Source: Vibrio ostreae
Lineage (GTDB): Bacteria; Pseudomonadota; Gammaproteobacteria; Enterobacterales; Vibrionaceae
Assembly: GCF_019226825.1 (NCBI RefSeq)
Contig: NZ_CP076643.1
Location: forward strand, 1,178,001 to 1,242,000
Direction of reading: 5' to 3'
Length of the DNA stretch: 64,000 nt
Position numbers and translations under genes: made by a program. Within the stretch, counting starts at the first letter, position 1. Every line of letters starts with the position of its first letter. Positions 45,308-54,970 of this stretch are shown here, one piece after another. Below the pieces are notes generated by a model that ran no database searches, was not told the origin of the DNA, and worked only from the letters and a program-made list of their open reading frames with translations.

Positions 45308-46903
45308 TTAACCCATCAGGCCTTGTTTCGCCAGATACTCATCGTAAGTACCGTGGAAATCGTTCACACCTTCTTTGGTGATCTCGATGATGCGCGTTGC
45401 AATCGATGATACGAACTGACGGTCATGGGAAACAAACAGCAGTGTGCCTTTGTAGTTTTCCAGAGCCAGGTTCAATGCTTCAATCGATTCCATATCCATG
45501 TGGTTGGTTGGTTCGTCCATCAGCAGGATGTTTGGCTTTTGCATAATCAGCTTACCAAACAGCATGCGACCCTGTTCACCACCAGAAATCACTTTTACCG
45601 ATTTCTTGATATCATTTTGTGAGAACAGCATACGACCCAGAATACCGCGCACGGTCTGCTCATCATCGCCCTCTTTCTTCCACTGACCCATCCAGTCCAG
45701 CAGTGACATATCTTCACTAAAGTCGTGAGCGTGGTCCTGCGCGTAGAAGCCGATGTTGTTGTTTTCAGACCACTTGATCATACCCGCCATCGGTTCCATC
45801 GCACCAGCCAGGGTGTTCAGCAGGGTTGATTTACCAATACCGTTTTCACCGATGATGGCGATACGCTCACCCACTTCAACCATCAGATTCACACCGTTAA
45901 ACAGAATGTTCTCTTCGTAACCCTGTTTCAGACCTTCTACTTCCAGTGCGTTACGGAACAGCTCTTTTTCCTGCTCAAAACGAATGAACGGCGACTGACG
46001 GCTGGACGGCTTTACTTCATCAAGCTGGATTTTATCCAGTTGCTTCTGACGTGATGTCGCCTGCTTCGCTTTTGATGCATTAGCCGAGAAGCGGCTTACG
46101 AAGGTTTGCAGCTCAGCAATCTGTGCTTTCTTCTTCGCGTTATCAGCATGCAGACGCTCACGGGCTTGTTCTGCCGCAATCATGTACTGATCGTAGTTAC
46201 CGTGGAACAGACGCAGTTCACCATAATCCAGATCCGCCATATGCGTACATACGGTGTTGAGGAAGTGACGGTCGTGCGAGATGATGATCATGGTACAGTT
46301 ACGCGCCAGCAGAGTTTGTTCCAGCCAGGCGATGGTGTGCATGTCCAGGTTGTTGGTTGGTTCGTCAAGCAGCAGGATCTCTGGCTGCGCAAACAAAACC
46401 TGTGCCAACAGCACTCGCAGTTTCAGGCCAGGAGCCACTTCACTCATCAGACCGAAGTGTTGCTCTTCCGGGATACCCAGGCCAAGCAGCAATTCACCGG
46501 CACGCGCTTCAGCCGAGTAACCGTCCATTTCAGCGAATTCAGTTTCAAGATCGCCCACACGCATTCCGTCTTCATCGGTCATTTCCGGCAAAGCGTAAAT
46601 ACGATCGCGCTCTTCTTTTACCTTCCACAGCTCTTTGTGACCCATGATCACTGTATCGATGACAGTGAATGCTTCGAAGGCAAACTGATCCTGACCAAGT
46701 TTGGCCATACGTTCATTCGGATCCTTTGCAACCGAACCAGAAGACGGCTCCAGTTCACCGCCAAGGATTTTCATAAACGTGGATTTACCACAACCGTTCG
46801 CACCGATCAGGCCGTAACGGTTACCATTACCAAATTTAATCGAGATATTTTCAAATAATGGCTTATCGCCAAATTGCATGGTGATGTTTGCAGTCGTTAG
46901 CAC
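45308..46903 (-). CDS. ybiT: ABC-F family ATPase YbiT
   Basis: This soluble twin-ATPase has no membrane domain and acts on ribosomes. I prefer the GTG at 46903 ([12 protein letters not shown]), which aligns with the E. coli start, over a TTG at 46915. The 531-residue protein has Walker [10 protein letters not shown] and GENGIGKST and two Walker B motifs ([24 protein letters not shown]). The degenerate first signature [15 protein letters not shown], in place of LSGGxxxR, is a YbiT trait. A charged linker (about 235-300) joins the two halves. Confidence 0.93.
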   Translation of the reverse strand: MLTTANITMQFGDKPLFENISIKFGNGNRYGLIGANGCGKSTFMKILGGELEPSSGSVAKDPNERMAKLGQDQFAFEAFTVIDTVIMGHKELWKVKEERDRIYALPEMTDEDGMRVGDLETEFAEMDGYSAEARAGELLLGLGIPEEQHFGLMSEVAPGLKLRVLLAQVLFAQPEILLLDEPTNNLDMHTIAWLEQTLLARNCTMIIISHDRHFLNTVCTHMADLDYGELRLFHGNYDQYMIAAEQARERLHADNAKKKAQIAELQTFVSRFSANASKAKQATSRQKQLDKIQLDEVKPSSRQSPFIRFEQEKELFRNALEVEGLKQGYEENILFNGVNLMVEVGERIAIIGENGIGKSTLLNTLAGAMEPMAGMIKWSENNNIGFYAQDHAHDFSEDMSLLDWMGQWKKEGDDEQTVRGILGRMLFSQNDIKKSVKVISGGEQGRMLFGKLIMQKPNILLMDEPTNHMDMESIEALNLALENYKGTLLFVSHDRQFVSSIATRIIEITKEGVNDFHGTYDEYLAKQGLMG

Positions 46904-47122
46904 AGGGAATCCCAAGTTGTTGGATTGTAAATAAGCGAAAAGTTGGCACTGGCCAACTTTTCAAAGTAATCGGATTCTATCAGTTTTTGTGATTAACATC
47001 ACCCCTAAAAAGCACATTGATAATCAAAGCATCGCTGCGGCGTGAGGCGGCTAAATCAAGATTATCACTAAATCACTTTTCATATATTGTACAACCGATT
47101 CATTCATTGCTATGCTGCGCTC

Positions 47123-47206
47123 GTTAGTCGGGGGGGCCATTTGGCTGAGATCGCAAAGCGAGACCCGTTGAACCTGATTCAGTTAATACTGGCGTAGGGA
47201 ACTAAT
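47123..47206 (+). ncRNA. TPP riboswitch (THI element)
   Basis: The conserved blocks are all present: CTGAGA at 47145-47150, the segment gacccgttgaacctgat at 47162-47178, gttaatac at 47182-47189, and gcgtagggaa at 47192-47201. The closing stem P1 pairs ttagt with actaa. It would bind thiamine pyrophosphate and turn off the downstream thiZXY operon. No separate terminator hairpin with a T-run is evident between it and the 42-codon ORF, so control may act at translation of that ORF. Confidence 0.96.
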
Positions 47207-47308
47207 CCAATCGCATGGCTCCATCGATTGATTATCTTGTGCTGTGATACGGTATCCGTATTTCTGCACCAGACTGTTCCTGCGCACGACACCCAGCAAG
47301 GAACAGTG

Positions 47309-47437
47309 ATGAACCCAATCCAGTCAGTCTCTGCACGACTCAATGTCATTCCAGTCAGTCACCCGAACCGTGCTTTGAGCTTTGCTCACGTCGAACTGTG
47401 TTTCCCTGTGATTGAACAAGGGAATCAGCGTGCATAA
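47309..47437 (+). CDS. 42-residue ORF translationally coupled to thiZ
   Basis: The ATG follows AAGGAACAGTG, a good ribosome-binding site, about 100 bases after the riboswitch. The ORF ends in TAA at 47435-47437, overlapping the thiZ GTG start by eight bases. That is the same 8-base overlap seen between thiZ and thiX, so it looks like a real cistron. The product (MNPIQSVSARLNVIPV at the start) is not recognised; it has no membrane span. It could be a small protein or a leader peptide that lets the riboswitch control thiZ by coupling. Confidence 0.55.
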   Translation: MNPIQSVSARLNVIPVSHPNRALSFAHVELCFPVIEQGNQRA

Positions 47438-48194
47438 CTCATCCCCTGTCCTTGCCATCGAGGATTTAACGGTGCGCTACGCGCAGCAACCGCAGCCTAC
47501 TCTGAACCGGCTCAGTCTGGAGCTGGGTGTCGGCCAATGGAATTGCATCCTCGGTCAGAGCGGTTGCGGTAAAACCACTCTGCTCAAATATCTCGCCGGG
47601 CTGCTGCCAGCCGAATGTGAAATCAGTGGCGGACTGCAAGCGCAGGCGGGTTCAGGCCTCTCAGGCAATATCGCCTATATGGCGCAACAGGATCTGTTGC
47701 TGCCGTGGCTGAGTGTACTGGATAATGTCTGCCTTGCAGCGCGTCTGAAAAATCAAGCCTGCCGGCAGGTCATCACCAAAGCCAAGCATCTGCTTGAACT
47801 AGTGGGCCTAACTTCAGCTATCCATCACAAGCCCGGGCAGCTTTCCGGCGGGATGCGTCAGCGGGTCGCTCTGGCCAGAACCTTATTGCAGGATAAGCCG
47901 GTCGTGCTGATGGATGAGCCTTTTTCAGCGCTGGATGCCGTGACGCGTCATCAGCTGCAGCAGCTCTCTCACCAGTTGCTGGCTGGAAAAACCGTGGTGC
48001 TGATTACCCACGATCCGGCCGAGGCCTGCCGGTTGGCTGATCGCCTGTTTATTCTGGAAAAGACCCTGGACAAAAACGCCGCCCGTCTTGAGTCACTCAA
48101 CTTACCGGTCACGCCAGCCCCCAGAGACTATGACCAGGCAACCACAGAATTACACAATCAGATTTTTGCCCGTTTGGGAGCCCGTCATGCTTAA
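47430..48194 (+). CDS. thiZ: HMP-precursor ABC transporter ATPase
   Basis: I start it at the GTG at 47430, behind AAGGGAA. The 254-residue ATPase has Walker A GQSGCGKTT (about 46-54), Q-loop MAQQDLLLPW, signature LSGGMRQRVAL (about 143) and Walker B VVLMDEPFSALDA, of the nitrate/taurine/pyrimidine transporter subfamily. It energises ThiXY import of a thiamine pyrimidine precursor. It overlaps both the small ORF before it and thiX after it by eight bases. Confidence 0.92.
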   Translation: MHNSSPVLAIEDLTVRYAQQPQPTLNRLSLELGVGQWNCILGQSGCGKTTLLKYLAGLLPAECEISGGLQAQAGSGLSGNIAYMAQQDLLLPWLSVLDNVCLAARLKNQACRQVITKAKHLLELVGLTSAIHHKPGQLSGGMRQRVALARTLLQDKPVVLMDEPFSALDAVTRHQLQQLSHQLLAGKTVVLITHDPAEACRLADRLFILEKTLDKNAARLESLNLPVTPAPRDYDQATTELHNQIFARLGARHA

Positions 48195-48975
48195 TCATCC
48201 ATTCATGCACAGCTCAGCGGCAGCCCAACCACGCCGACTTGCGCGTCTTATCCAACTGACGTTAACCGTGATATTTATTCTGGCGTTATGGCAGGGTGCT
48301 ATCGCTGTTTTTGAATTGCCGAGCTTTATTTTGCCCAGCCCCCAGCAAGTCTTCCTTAAAGCGCTGGCACGCTACGATATCCTGCTGGCCCATGGTTGGG
48401 TGACGTTACAGGAAATCCTGTTTGGTCTGCTGCTCGGTTTGAGCTGCGGCTTATTTTTCGCCTTGCAGATGCTGCTGTTTCAACCCGTGAAACGCTGGTT
48501 ATTACCGGTTCTTATCATCAGCCAGGCGATACCGGTATTCGCTCTGGCCCCGATTTTTATGCTGTGGCTCGGTTACGGCATTGCTTCGAAAGTGGTGATA
48601 GCGGCAATCATTATCTTCTTCCCGATGACCACCTGCGCCTATGACGGTTTAACTTCCACCCCGCAGGGTTACCTGGATCTGGCCAAAACCATGAACGCGA
48701 CCCGCTGGCAAACCCTGATTCAACTGCAAATTCCGCATGCGCTGCCGTCGATAGCGTCTGGCATTCGGGTGGCCTGTGTTGTCGCCCCCATCGGCGCGAT
48801 CACCGGCGAATGGGTCGGGTCCAGCTCAGGATTAGGCTATTTGATGCTGCAGGCCAATGCCCGCATGATGATCAGTGAAATGTTTGCGGCTCTGCTGGTG
48901 TTATCACTGATTTCACTCTCACTCTATTTTTCCGTCGACCTACTACTCAAGCGATGGATCTCCTGGAAACCTTAA
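48187..48975 (+). CDS. thiX: HMP-precursor ABC transporter permease
   Basis: The ATG at 48187 lies inside the thiZ end (8-base overlap). The 262-residue inner-membrane permease has about six hydrophobic segments. It carries the BPD-type cytoplasmic loop TMNATRWQTLIQLQIPHALP and the following GIRVACVVAPIGAITGEWVG, typical of the TauC/SsuC/ThiX group. It forms the channel with ThiZ for the pyrimidine bound by ThiY. Confidence 0.92.
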   Translation: MLNHPFMHSSAAAQPRRLARLIQLTLTVIFILALWQGAIAVFELPSFILPSPQQVFLKALARYDILLAHGWVTLQEILFGLLLGLSCGLFFALQMLLFQPVKRWLLPVLIISQAIPVFALAPIFMLWLGYGIASKVVIAAIIIFFPMTTCAYDGLTSTPQGYLDLAKTMNATRWQTLIQLQIPHALPSIASGIRVACVVAPIGAITGEWVGSSSGLGYLMLQANARMMISEMFAALLVLSLISLSLYFSVDLLLKRWISWKP

Positions 48976-48992
48976 ACGTATAGGAATACCCC

Positions 48993-49937
48993 ATGTTTAA
49001 AAATCTGATTACCTCACTAAGCTTGCTCAGCCTGACGGCGTTTGCCGCCCCGGCCAGTGCAGAAACGTTGTCCCTGATGCTCGATTGGTTCGTCAACCCG
49101 AACCATGGCCCGATCGTGATCGCCAAGCAGAAAGGCTACTTTGAGCAGCATGGCATTGACGTCGACATCCAGGAGCCAGCAGACCCGAGTACTCCCCCTA
49201 AACTGGTCGCAGCCAATAAAGTCGATTTGGCGATCACCTACCAGCCCAACCTGACCATGGACGTGGCAGAAGGGCTGCCGCTGGTGCGCACTGCCACCTT
49301 AATCGCCACACCGCTCAACGCCCTGATGATGCTGGATAACGGACAGCAGCCAGAATTAAAAGATCTGAAAGGGAAGAAAATCGGTATCGCTCTGGCCGGC
49401 AATGAAGAAGCTAACGTAGGAACCATGCTGCGCTCTGCAGGGGTTAGCTATTCCGATGTGAACATCATTAACGTCGGCTGGGCACTTTCTGCATCCCTTG
49501 CCTCAGGCAAAGTGGATGCGATTTGGGGCGGACTACGTAATTTCGAGACCAACCAACTGGCGCTGGAAGGCTATAAGGCCGTCTCATTTTACCCGGAAGA
49601 ACATGGTGTACCCAGTTACGACGAGCTGGTGATTGTTGCCAACCACGATCACTATAACCAGAAAGCGATTGGCGCATTTAATCAGGCACTGCAGCAGGCA
49701 GTCACTTACATCGTCAATCACCCTGAACAAGCCTGGCGTGATTTCGTCGCTTACTCACCCGATACACTGGATAATGAGCTCAATCATAAAGCCTGGCAAG
49801 ATACCCTGACCCGCTTTGCCCTGCGCCCGGCTGCTGTTGATCTGCAACGCTACGATCAATACGCGGAGTTTTTGTATCAGCACAAGCTGATCGCTAAGCT
49901 GCCGGCAGCAGCAGACTACGTGGTGACACTTAAATAA
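48993..49937 (+). CDS. thiY: Periplasmic HMP-precursor-binding protein
   Basis: This 314-residue NMT1/THI5-like binding protein has a signal peptide (about 23 residues, ending ASA) and a mature start LSLMLDWFVNPNHGPIVIAK, which is characteristic of ThiY (formyl-aminopyrimidine binding). AGGAA precedes the ATG. It is last in the riboswitch-controlled operon and is followed by a long stem-loop. Confidence 0.92.
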   Translation: MFKNLITSLSLLSLTAFAAPASAETLSLMLDWFVNPNHGPIVIAKQKGYFEQHGIDVDIQEPADPSTPPKLVAANKVDLAITYQPNLTMDVAEGLPLVRTATLIATPLNALMMLDNGQQPELKDLKGKKIGIALAGNEEANVGTMLRSAGVSYSDVNIINVGWALSASLASGKVDAIWGGLRNFETNQLALEGYKAVSFYPEEHGVPSYDELVIVANHDHYNQKAIGAFNQALQQAVTYIVNHPEQAWRDFVAYSPDTLDNELNHKAWQDTLTRFALRPAAVDLQRYDQYAEFLYQHKLIAKLPAAADYVVTLK

Positions 49938-49944
49938 CCGCTCT

Positions 49945-49984
49945 GCAGCCAGTGTTTTGAATATATCCGCTTAACACTGGCTGC
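49945..49984 (+). terminator. Stem-loop after thiY
   Basis: A perfect 12-bp stem (gcagccagtgtt / aacactggctgc) with a 16-base loop lies just past the stop. There is no T-run, so it may be a stability hairpin as much as a terminator for the convergent pair. Confidence 0.6.
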
Positions 49985-49995
49985 CTGTGCGACAC

Positions 49996-50682
49996 TTAGT
50001 ACTTGATATACACTCTTTCCGGTCGCCCTACTTTACCGTACTCATTCTGACTGACGATCAAACCATGAGTTGAGCAGTACTCGAGATAACGGCGCGCGGT
50101 GGTTTTACTGACACCGGTACTCTGACTGACATGTTCAACGGTAAACTTTTGCCCGCTATGGCGGGAAAAGTGGCTGATAAAACGGTCTAAAGTGACCTGC
50201 TCAATCCCTTTCGGCAACAAATTAACCTGCTGTTTTCGGTGCTGCAGGTTAAACAGATCATCAATATGCTTCTGATTGAGATTGTCGTACGCTTTCATCG
50301 CATTGTTGAGGTTGAGATAACGCTGTAAGGTTTCTTGAAAGCGGTCGAATGAGATCGGTTTGAGTAAATAGTCAAAACATCCCAGTTGCATGGCTTCACG
50401 CACCGAATCAACATCGTCGGTGGCGGTAATCAGTACCACATCCATTTTTCTTTTCTTTTTCTGGCTGATCAGATCACGATATAAATCGATACCGAGACCA
50501 TCTGGCAGATAGTTATCGAGCAGAATCAGTTGCGGCTGATAAGCCTGAATGATGGTTTGGGCGGTTTTTAGGGTTTCGGCTATTCCGACAATCTGAAATC
50601 GAGTCGTGGTCTTAATGATCTCCTGATAGATTTGGGTAATGTTAGGATCATCCTCGATGATAACAACGTCTATTTTGTCCAT
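49996..50682 (-). CDS. CitB/DctR-type response regulator
   Basis: The ATG at 50682 follows GAGGAAGTGAA. This 228-residue regulator has a receiver domain with phospho-acceptor Asp56 in LILLDNYLPDG and the conserved lysine in LLKPIS. A C-terminal CitB-type helix-turn-helix follows (TVEHVSQSTGVSKTTARRYL; KVGRPERVY). It pairs with the histidine kinase upstream and, by position, controls tctCBA. It has a close paralogue at 60998. Confidence 0.9.
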   Translation of the reverse strand: MDKIDVVIIEDDPNITQIYQEIIKTTTRFQIVGIAETLKTAQTIIQAYQPQLILLDNYLPDGLGIDLYRDLISQKKKRKMDVVLITATDDVDSVREAMQLGCFDYLLKPISFDRFQETLQRYLNLNNAMKAYDNLNQKHIDDLFNLQHRKQQVNLLPKGIEQVTLDRFISHFSRHSGQKFTVEHVSQSTGVSKTTARRYLEYCSTHGLIVSQNEYGKVGRPERVYIKY

Positions 50683-50921
50683 TTCACTTCCTCGTTCCAA
50701 AACGGCTTTAAGGCCAAGCCCCTGCCCCCAAAGGCATCAGCGTAACACGTGAGCCTTTTATCCCCGGACTGCGGTACACCCGCAGCCGGGAAGGCCCGCG
50801 TCTGGTTCGGAATTAAAGCCGATAATTGTGCTGACCCGACTGCAATGGCATCTCATCCAATACCGGGCGTTTTATGTTTATATTTATGGTTATGGTTATG
50901 GTTTTAGCGATAGTTATGAGT

Positions 50922-52559
50922 TTATGGTTCAAGCGGGCTATTCGGGATAAAGACCGAAAAGATACATCCCTGCGGAATGGCATCATCAATGTTGATAAAG
51001 CCACCGGCCTGTTCCACATGCCGTTCAACCAGATACAAACCGATGCCATGATTGGCAGCATCGGCTTTACGGGTCGAACCTCTGGCAAAAATAGCCGTCT
51101 TCTCTTGCGCGCTTAATCCTGTGCCATTATCTGATATTTCGATGAGCAGATCCTGGCCGGCATCCGTGATCAGAACCCCCACTTCAGGGGCTGCGACACC
51201 GCTCAGACGACAGGAATCAAACGCGTTATCGATCAAATTGCCTAAAATAGTACACAGCTGATTTTCATCCAGTTTTCCTTTCAGCGCTAAAAGCTGGCAA
51301 GTCGGATCCAAATTCAGTGTGATCCCCAGCTCTTTTGCTCTCAGGGCTTTGCCCAGCAAAAATGCCGCGACCTGATTGAGTAAAATAGCCTGCTTAATAA
51401 AATCCAGGGTAGCCTGCTTGTCATCGCTTTCACTGTTGATGAGCTGCAGCGCTTCATCCGCCTTCCCCATTTTTAATAATCCGGCCAGAGTGGTCAGTTT
51501 GTTAGAAAACTCATGCCGTAATACGCGCAAATTATCACTGTACTGTTTAATCTGGGTCAGGCTGGCACTCACCGCATGAATATCGTTCTGTTCGCGAAAA
51601 CTGATGACCCAACCGACCAGTTCATCGCCATGCATGACCGGCTCGCGATTCGCGACAATTTGAAATCCATTGAGCTGATAGAATTCATCTTTTGGCTGAC
51701 GACGCAACGGATTCAACTCGGTTTGCTCCAGCCAGGCGCAGTCATCGAGATAATCAGCGATGTTCGCCTGATACCGGTTCGCCGCTGCTTCCGGTAAATA
51801 TTGCTGCGCTGAGGGGTTAACGATCATCATTTGACCTTGGCGGTCCACCGCTATGATACCTTCATAAACCGCATTGAGAATTGAGCGCTGGATTTCCCAG
51901 GAGAGAGCTATCTGCTCCGGCTCCATATTGTTCATTTGTTTCTGAATGTGGCGGGTAAACAGCCACACCGATACAAACACCAAAATCAGTAAAACCAGCA
52001 TGTCCACTATGAGAGGCTGCAAATACTCTTTCAGCCAGTGATCAAAGCGAGTCAGCAGATATCCCACTGAAACGACACCAATGATCTGCCCACTGGCATT
52101 CTTGATCGGTGCTTTTCCGCGTACACCATAGCCAAGGAACCCCTCTCTTAATGAGGTGTAAGACTCGCCGCGCAGTAAGGCGCCATCATTATCGCCCCCT
52201 TGCATCGCACGCCCAATCCGGTCATCCACCGGATGAAACAGACGAATGCCGTTTTGGTCACCAATGACAATAAAACTGGCATCTGAATCCCGCATCAACC
52301 GTTCTGCAATCACCCTGATGGTGTGCTTATCCCGGCGCCCGACGCTGGCAATCAGCTCGGGATCGCTGGCAATTTCCCTAGCCTGAATCAGGGCGCGGGT
52401 TCTGACCTGGTGATCCACCGAAGAGGATAAAGTCTGATAGAACCCCCAGGCCATCACCAATGCCTGGATCAGCAATAAGGTCAGTAACAATAGAAAAATT
52501 TTATTTCTGAAACGCCAGCGCACCGGCACAGAGCCTAAAACAGGACGGCTCGATAACAA
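50922..52559 (-). CDS. CitA/DcuS-type sensor histidine kinase
   Basis: This 545-residue kinase has a membrane segment near 20-42 and a periplasmic PASTA-like (sCache/CitAP) domain with SFIVIGDQNGIRLFHP and GDNDGALLRGESY. A second segment lies near 182-202. A cytoplasmic PAS domain follows, then His349 in RVLRHEFSNKL, and an ATPase domain with GNLIDNAFDSC and GIGLYLVERHV. The family senses di- and tricarboxylates. The start is uncertain: the TTG at 52559 or GTGs ten to twelve codons later. It lies 239 bases from the regulator, a gap with a GC-rich hairpin and short ttatgg repeats, and next to tctCBA. Confidence 0.88.
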   Translation of the reverse strand: MLSSRPVLGSVPVRWRFRNKIFLLLLTLLLIQALVMAWGFYQTLSSSVDHQVRTRALIQAREIASDPELIASVGRRDKHTIRVIAERLMRDSDASFIVIGDQNGIRLFHPVDDRIGRAMQGGDNDGALLRGESYTSLREGFLGYGVRGKAPIKNASGQIIGVVSVGYLLTRFDHWLKEYLQPLIVDMLVLLILVFVSVWLFTRHIQKQMNNMEPEQIALSWEIQRSILNAVYEGIIAVDRQGQMMIVNPSAQQYLPEAAANRYQANIADYLDDCAWLEQTELNPLRRQPKDEFYQLNGFQIVANREPVMHGDELVGWVISFREQNDIHAVSASLTQIKQYSDNLRVLRHEFSNKLTTLAGLLKMGKADEALQLINSESDDKQATLDFIKQAILLNQVAAFLLGKALRAKELGITLNLDPTCQLLALKGKLDENQLCTILGNLIDNAFDSCRLSGVAAPEVGVLITDAGQDLLIEISDNGTGLSAQEKTAIFARGSTRKADAANHGIGLYLVERHVEQAGGFINIDDAIPQGCIFSVFIPNSPLEP

Positions 52560-52776
52560 GCTGTGGGTCTTTTTAACAGGGGGCTTGGCTTGGGATCGTC
52601 ATAGGTGAGACAACATCAGATATACAACAACAAAGACCCGTAAGAATAACACGGAGGTAACAGGATGACATTTGGTTGAAACATATTTACTACCAAACTT
52701 TGATATGTGAAACATCTTCCTGCTATGCGAGGTCAATACCGATTCGTTAGGCACTGACACCGAGTGAAATAACGAC

Positions 52777-52809
52777 AAAAGCCAAAATCAGATGATGACT
52801 TTGGCTTTT
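52777..52809 (-). terminator. Terminator of the tctCBA operon
   Basis: A 10-bp stem (aaaagccaaa / tttggctttt) with a 13-base loop lies 53 bases past the tctA stop, with a short T-run in the stem itself. The rest of the gap (52560-52776) holds no gene. Confidence 0.7.
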
Positions 52810-52861
52810 GGAGAATCACTCAATCACATCAGCCCAAGGAGCATGATGTTCTGGGGGGTTG

Positions 52862-54364
52862 TTATGCCGTTTTCAACTCGGATTGACGACGTAGTTTACT
52901 CAGCAGTGGCCACAACACTGAGATCACAGTGACCGCCAACAGCACCTGAGCAATACCGGACTGAACGAAAATGCCCATTTCCTGGTTGGAGATTCTAAAC
53001 GCCTGACGGAACGACTGCTCCATCTGACTGCCCACAATCACCGCCAGAATCATAGGCGCAGTCGGGATATTCACTTTATGCATCACCATTCCCATCACAC
53101 CCAGCACAATCAGAATGTAGAAATCGACGACCGCACTACTGATTGCATAACAACCAACGAAAGCCAGACCCAGCACTATCGGGTAAAGAACGTTGGCAGG
53201 AATCGCCAGCATACGTACCAGGATCCCAGCGAGAGGAATGTTGACAAATGCCAGAATAATGTTGGCAATAAACAGGCTGGCAATCAGGCCCCAGGCGGTA
53301 TCCGGATGTTGGGTAAACAGTAAAGGTCCAGGCTGGATACCCAGCATCAGGAGTGCACCCATCATCACAGCCGTTGTACCTGAACCGGGAATACCCAAAG
53401 ACAACATAGGGATCATCGCGCCGATAGAGGCTGAGTTATTCGCCGACTCCGGCGCTGCGAGCCCTTCTATCGCACCATGGCCAAACTCTTCCTTGTGCGG
53501 AGAAAGCTGCTTTTCATTGTTGTAGCACATCAAAGAAGCCATGGTGCCGCCCGCGCCTGGCAACGCGCCGATGATAAAACCAACCGGTGCACTACGCAGA
53601 ATCGGCCATTTCGAGCGACGCCAGTCATCTTTGCTGATCCAGATACGTTTAAACTTAGTCTGCGCTTTTTTACTGCCATCACTCAGCGCTTCCATACTTT
53701 TCATTACTTCGCCCAAGGCGTAGATACCGATAATCACCACCAGAAAATCAACCCCGGTCTGCAGTTCAAGCACACCAAAGGTGAAACGGCTTAATCCTGA
53801 CTGAGCGTCAATGCCCACGGTCGCAATGGCCAGGCCAATGGCCATAGAGAGGAAACCTTTTAGCATGTTGCCTTTCGACATGGACACGGTCATCGACAGT
53901 GCCGCCAGCATCAGCATAAAGTACTCGGCAGGTCCGAATCGAATCGCAAAATTTGCGACTGGCTCAGCCAGGAAGGTCATTAATACCGCGGCTATCGTGC
54001 CACCAATCAAAGACGCAATCGCCGAGATCGCCAGCGCCGATTCCGCCCGGCCTTTCATCGCCATCGGATAACCGTCAAACGTCGCCGCCAGTGCCGCGCC
54101 GTCTCCCGGAGTATTGATAAGAATCGAGCTACGGGAACCACCAAACATCGCGCCCATGTAGATACCCGTCATGGTGATCAGTGATGCCGTCGGTCCCATG
54201 GCATAAGTCATCGGTAGCAGTACTGCCACACCGGTTGCAGGTCCAAGGCCAGGTAACATACCAATAATGGTGCCCATCACCCCACCCAGAGTGATCAACA
54301 TTAAATAATATGGCTGTAGAGCAATTCCGAATCCATTCAGAAGGCTAGCAAAAATATCTGTCAT
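52862..54364 (-). CDS. tctA: Tripartite tricarboxylate transporter large membrane subunit
   Basis: This 500-residue inner-membrane protein has about twelve hydrophobic segments and duplicated glycine/proline motifs: GMLPGLGPATGVAVLLP (about 35-51) with LINTPGDGAALAAT, and GALPGAGGTMASLMCYNNEKQ (about 263-283) with LGIPGSGTTAVMMG. It is the transport channel of the TTT system. It starts 11 bases past the end of tctB. The substrate (citrate, tricarballylate or another carboxylate) is not evident. Confidence 0.94.
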   Translation of the reverse strand: MTDIFASLLNGFGIALQPYYLMLITLGGVMGTIIGMLPGLGPATGVAVLLPMTYAMGPTASLITMTGIYMGAMFGGSRSSILINTPGDGAALAATFDGYPMAMKGRAESALAISAIASLIGGTIAAVLMTFLAEPVANFAIRFGPAEYFMLMLAALSMTVSMSKGNMLKGFLSMAIGLAIATVGIDAQSGLSRFTFGVLELQTGVDFLVVIIGIYALGEVMKSMEALSDGSKKAQTKFKRIWISKDDWRRSKWPILRSAPVGFIIGALPGAGGTMASLMCYNNEKQLSPHKEEFGHGAIEGLAAPESANNSASIGAMIPMLSLGIPGSGTTAVMMGALLMLGIQPGPLLFTQHPDTAWGLIASLFIANIILAFVNIPLAGILVRMLAIPANVLYPIVLGLAFVGCYAISSAVVDFYILIVLGVMGMVMHKVNIPTAPMILAVIVGSQMEQSFRQAFRISNQEMGIFVQSGIAQVLLAVTVISVLWPLLSKLRRQSELKTA

Positions 54365-54375
54365 ACCCTGGCTCC

Positions 54376-54870
54376 TTAGCTAAACATCAGAGAGGTCGGC
54401 AGATTAATTGCCAACAACTCACTAAAAATAAAATAGATACCGGTCGAGAACAGTACCGCGATCAATAGCGAACGTTTCCATGCCCCGACACCGCTGGTAA
54501 TAAGCAGCATCGCGAACATAAATATCGCCGTGCTTAGCATGTAGCCGGCATGCTCAAAAATTAGCGCGTAGACAAAAGCCGCTACACAGCTCAAAACAAT
54601 CCGATAACGGTGTGTCTTACGTTGCGCGTGCTGCGCAATAAACTCTTGCACTGCTGCCACTGATGGTGCAACACGCCCGTTGATAATCAGCAGAATGCCA
54701 ATCACAATCGTCAGCGCGGCAATCGCCAATGGCATAAAAATGGGTTCCCACGGGTTACCAAACATGGGCCGTGGTAACAAATAGGCATAGCCGCCATAGC
54801 CCAGACCAAACAAAATACTGACCACGCCGGTCAGTCCGTCCCAGTTTGCAGGCTGTGTTTGTTTGTTCAT
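54376..54870 (-). CDS. tctB: Tripartite tricarboxylate transporter small membrane subunit
   Basis: This 164-residue protein has four hydrophobic segments (near 12-30, 42-62, 90-125 and 132-152), as expected for the small TctB subunit. Sequence is weakly conserved in the family; the call rests on topology and the tctC-B-A order. Confidence 0.9.
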   Translation of the reverse strand: MNKQTQPANWDGLTGVVSILFGLGYGGYAYLLPRPMFGNPWEPIFMPLAIAALTIVIGILLIINGRVAPSVAAVQEFIAQHAQRKTHRYRIVLSCVAAFVYALIFEHAGYMLSTAIFMFAMLLITSGVGAWKRSLLIAVLFSTGIYFIFSELLAINLPTSLMFS

Positions 54871-54924
54871 GTTAATGAAGTCCTTATTCCAGCTGAAACA
54901 TAAAGGGCAATTCCCTTTATCAAT

Positions 54925-54952
54925 CTGTTGGCTCCTTACCTGGAGCCAACAG
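54925..54952 (-). other. Stem-loop between tctC and tctB
   Basis: A perfect 11-bp stem (ctgttggctcc / ggagccaacag) with a six-base loop sits in the 100-base gap after the binding-protein gene. Like the hairpin after ganS, it probably raises binding-protein mRNA over the membrane subunits. Confidence 0.6.
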
Positions 54953-54970
54953 CTATTGTTGTAATAATTT

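Noticed and set aside
46106..46858. 250-codon plus-strand ORF opposite ybiT
   Set aside because: It has no ribosome-binding site and lies antisense to two conserved ATPase motifs; composition is not protein-like.
50874..51116. Plus-strand ORF with a tttatggttatggttatgg repeat
   Set aside because: It overlaps the kinase C-terminus in antisense; the hydrophobic run is just the short ttatgg repeat.
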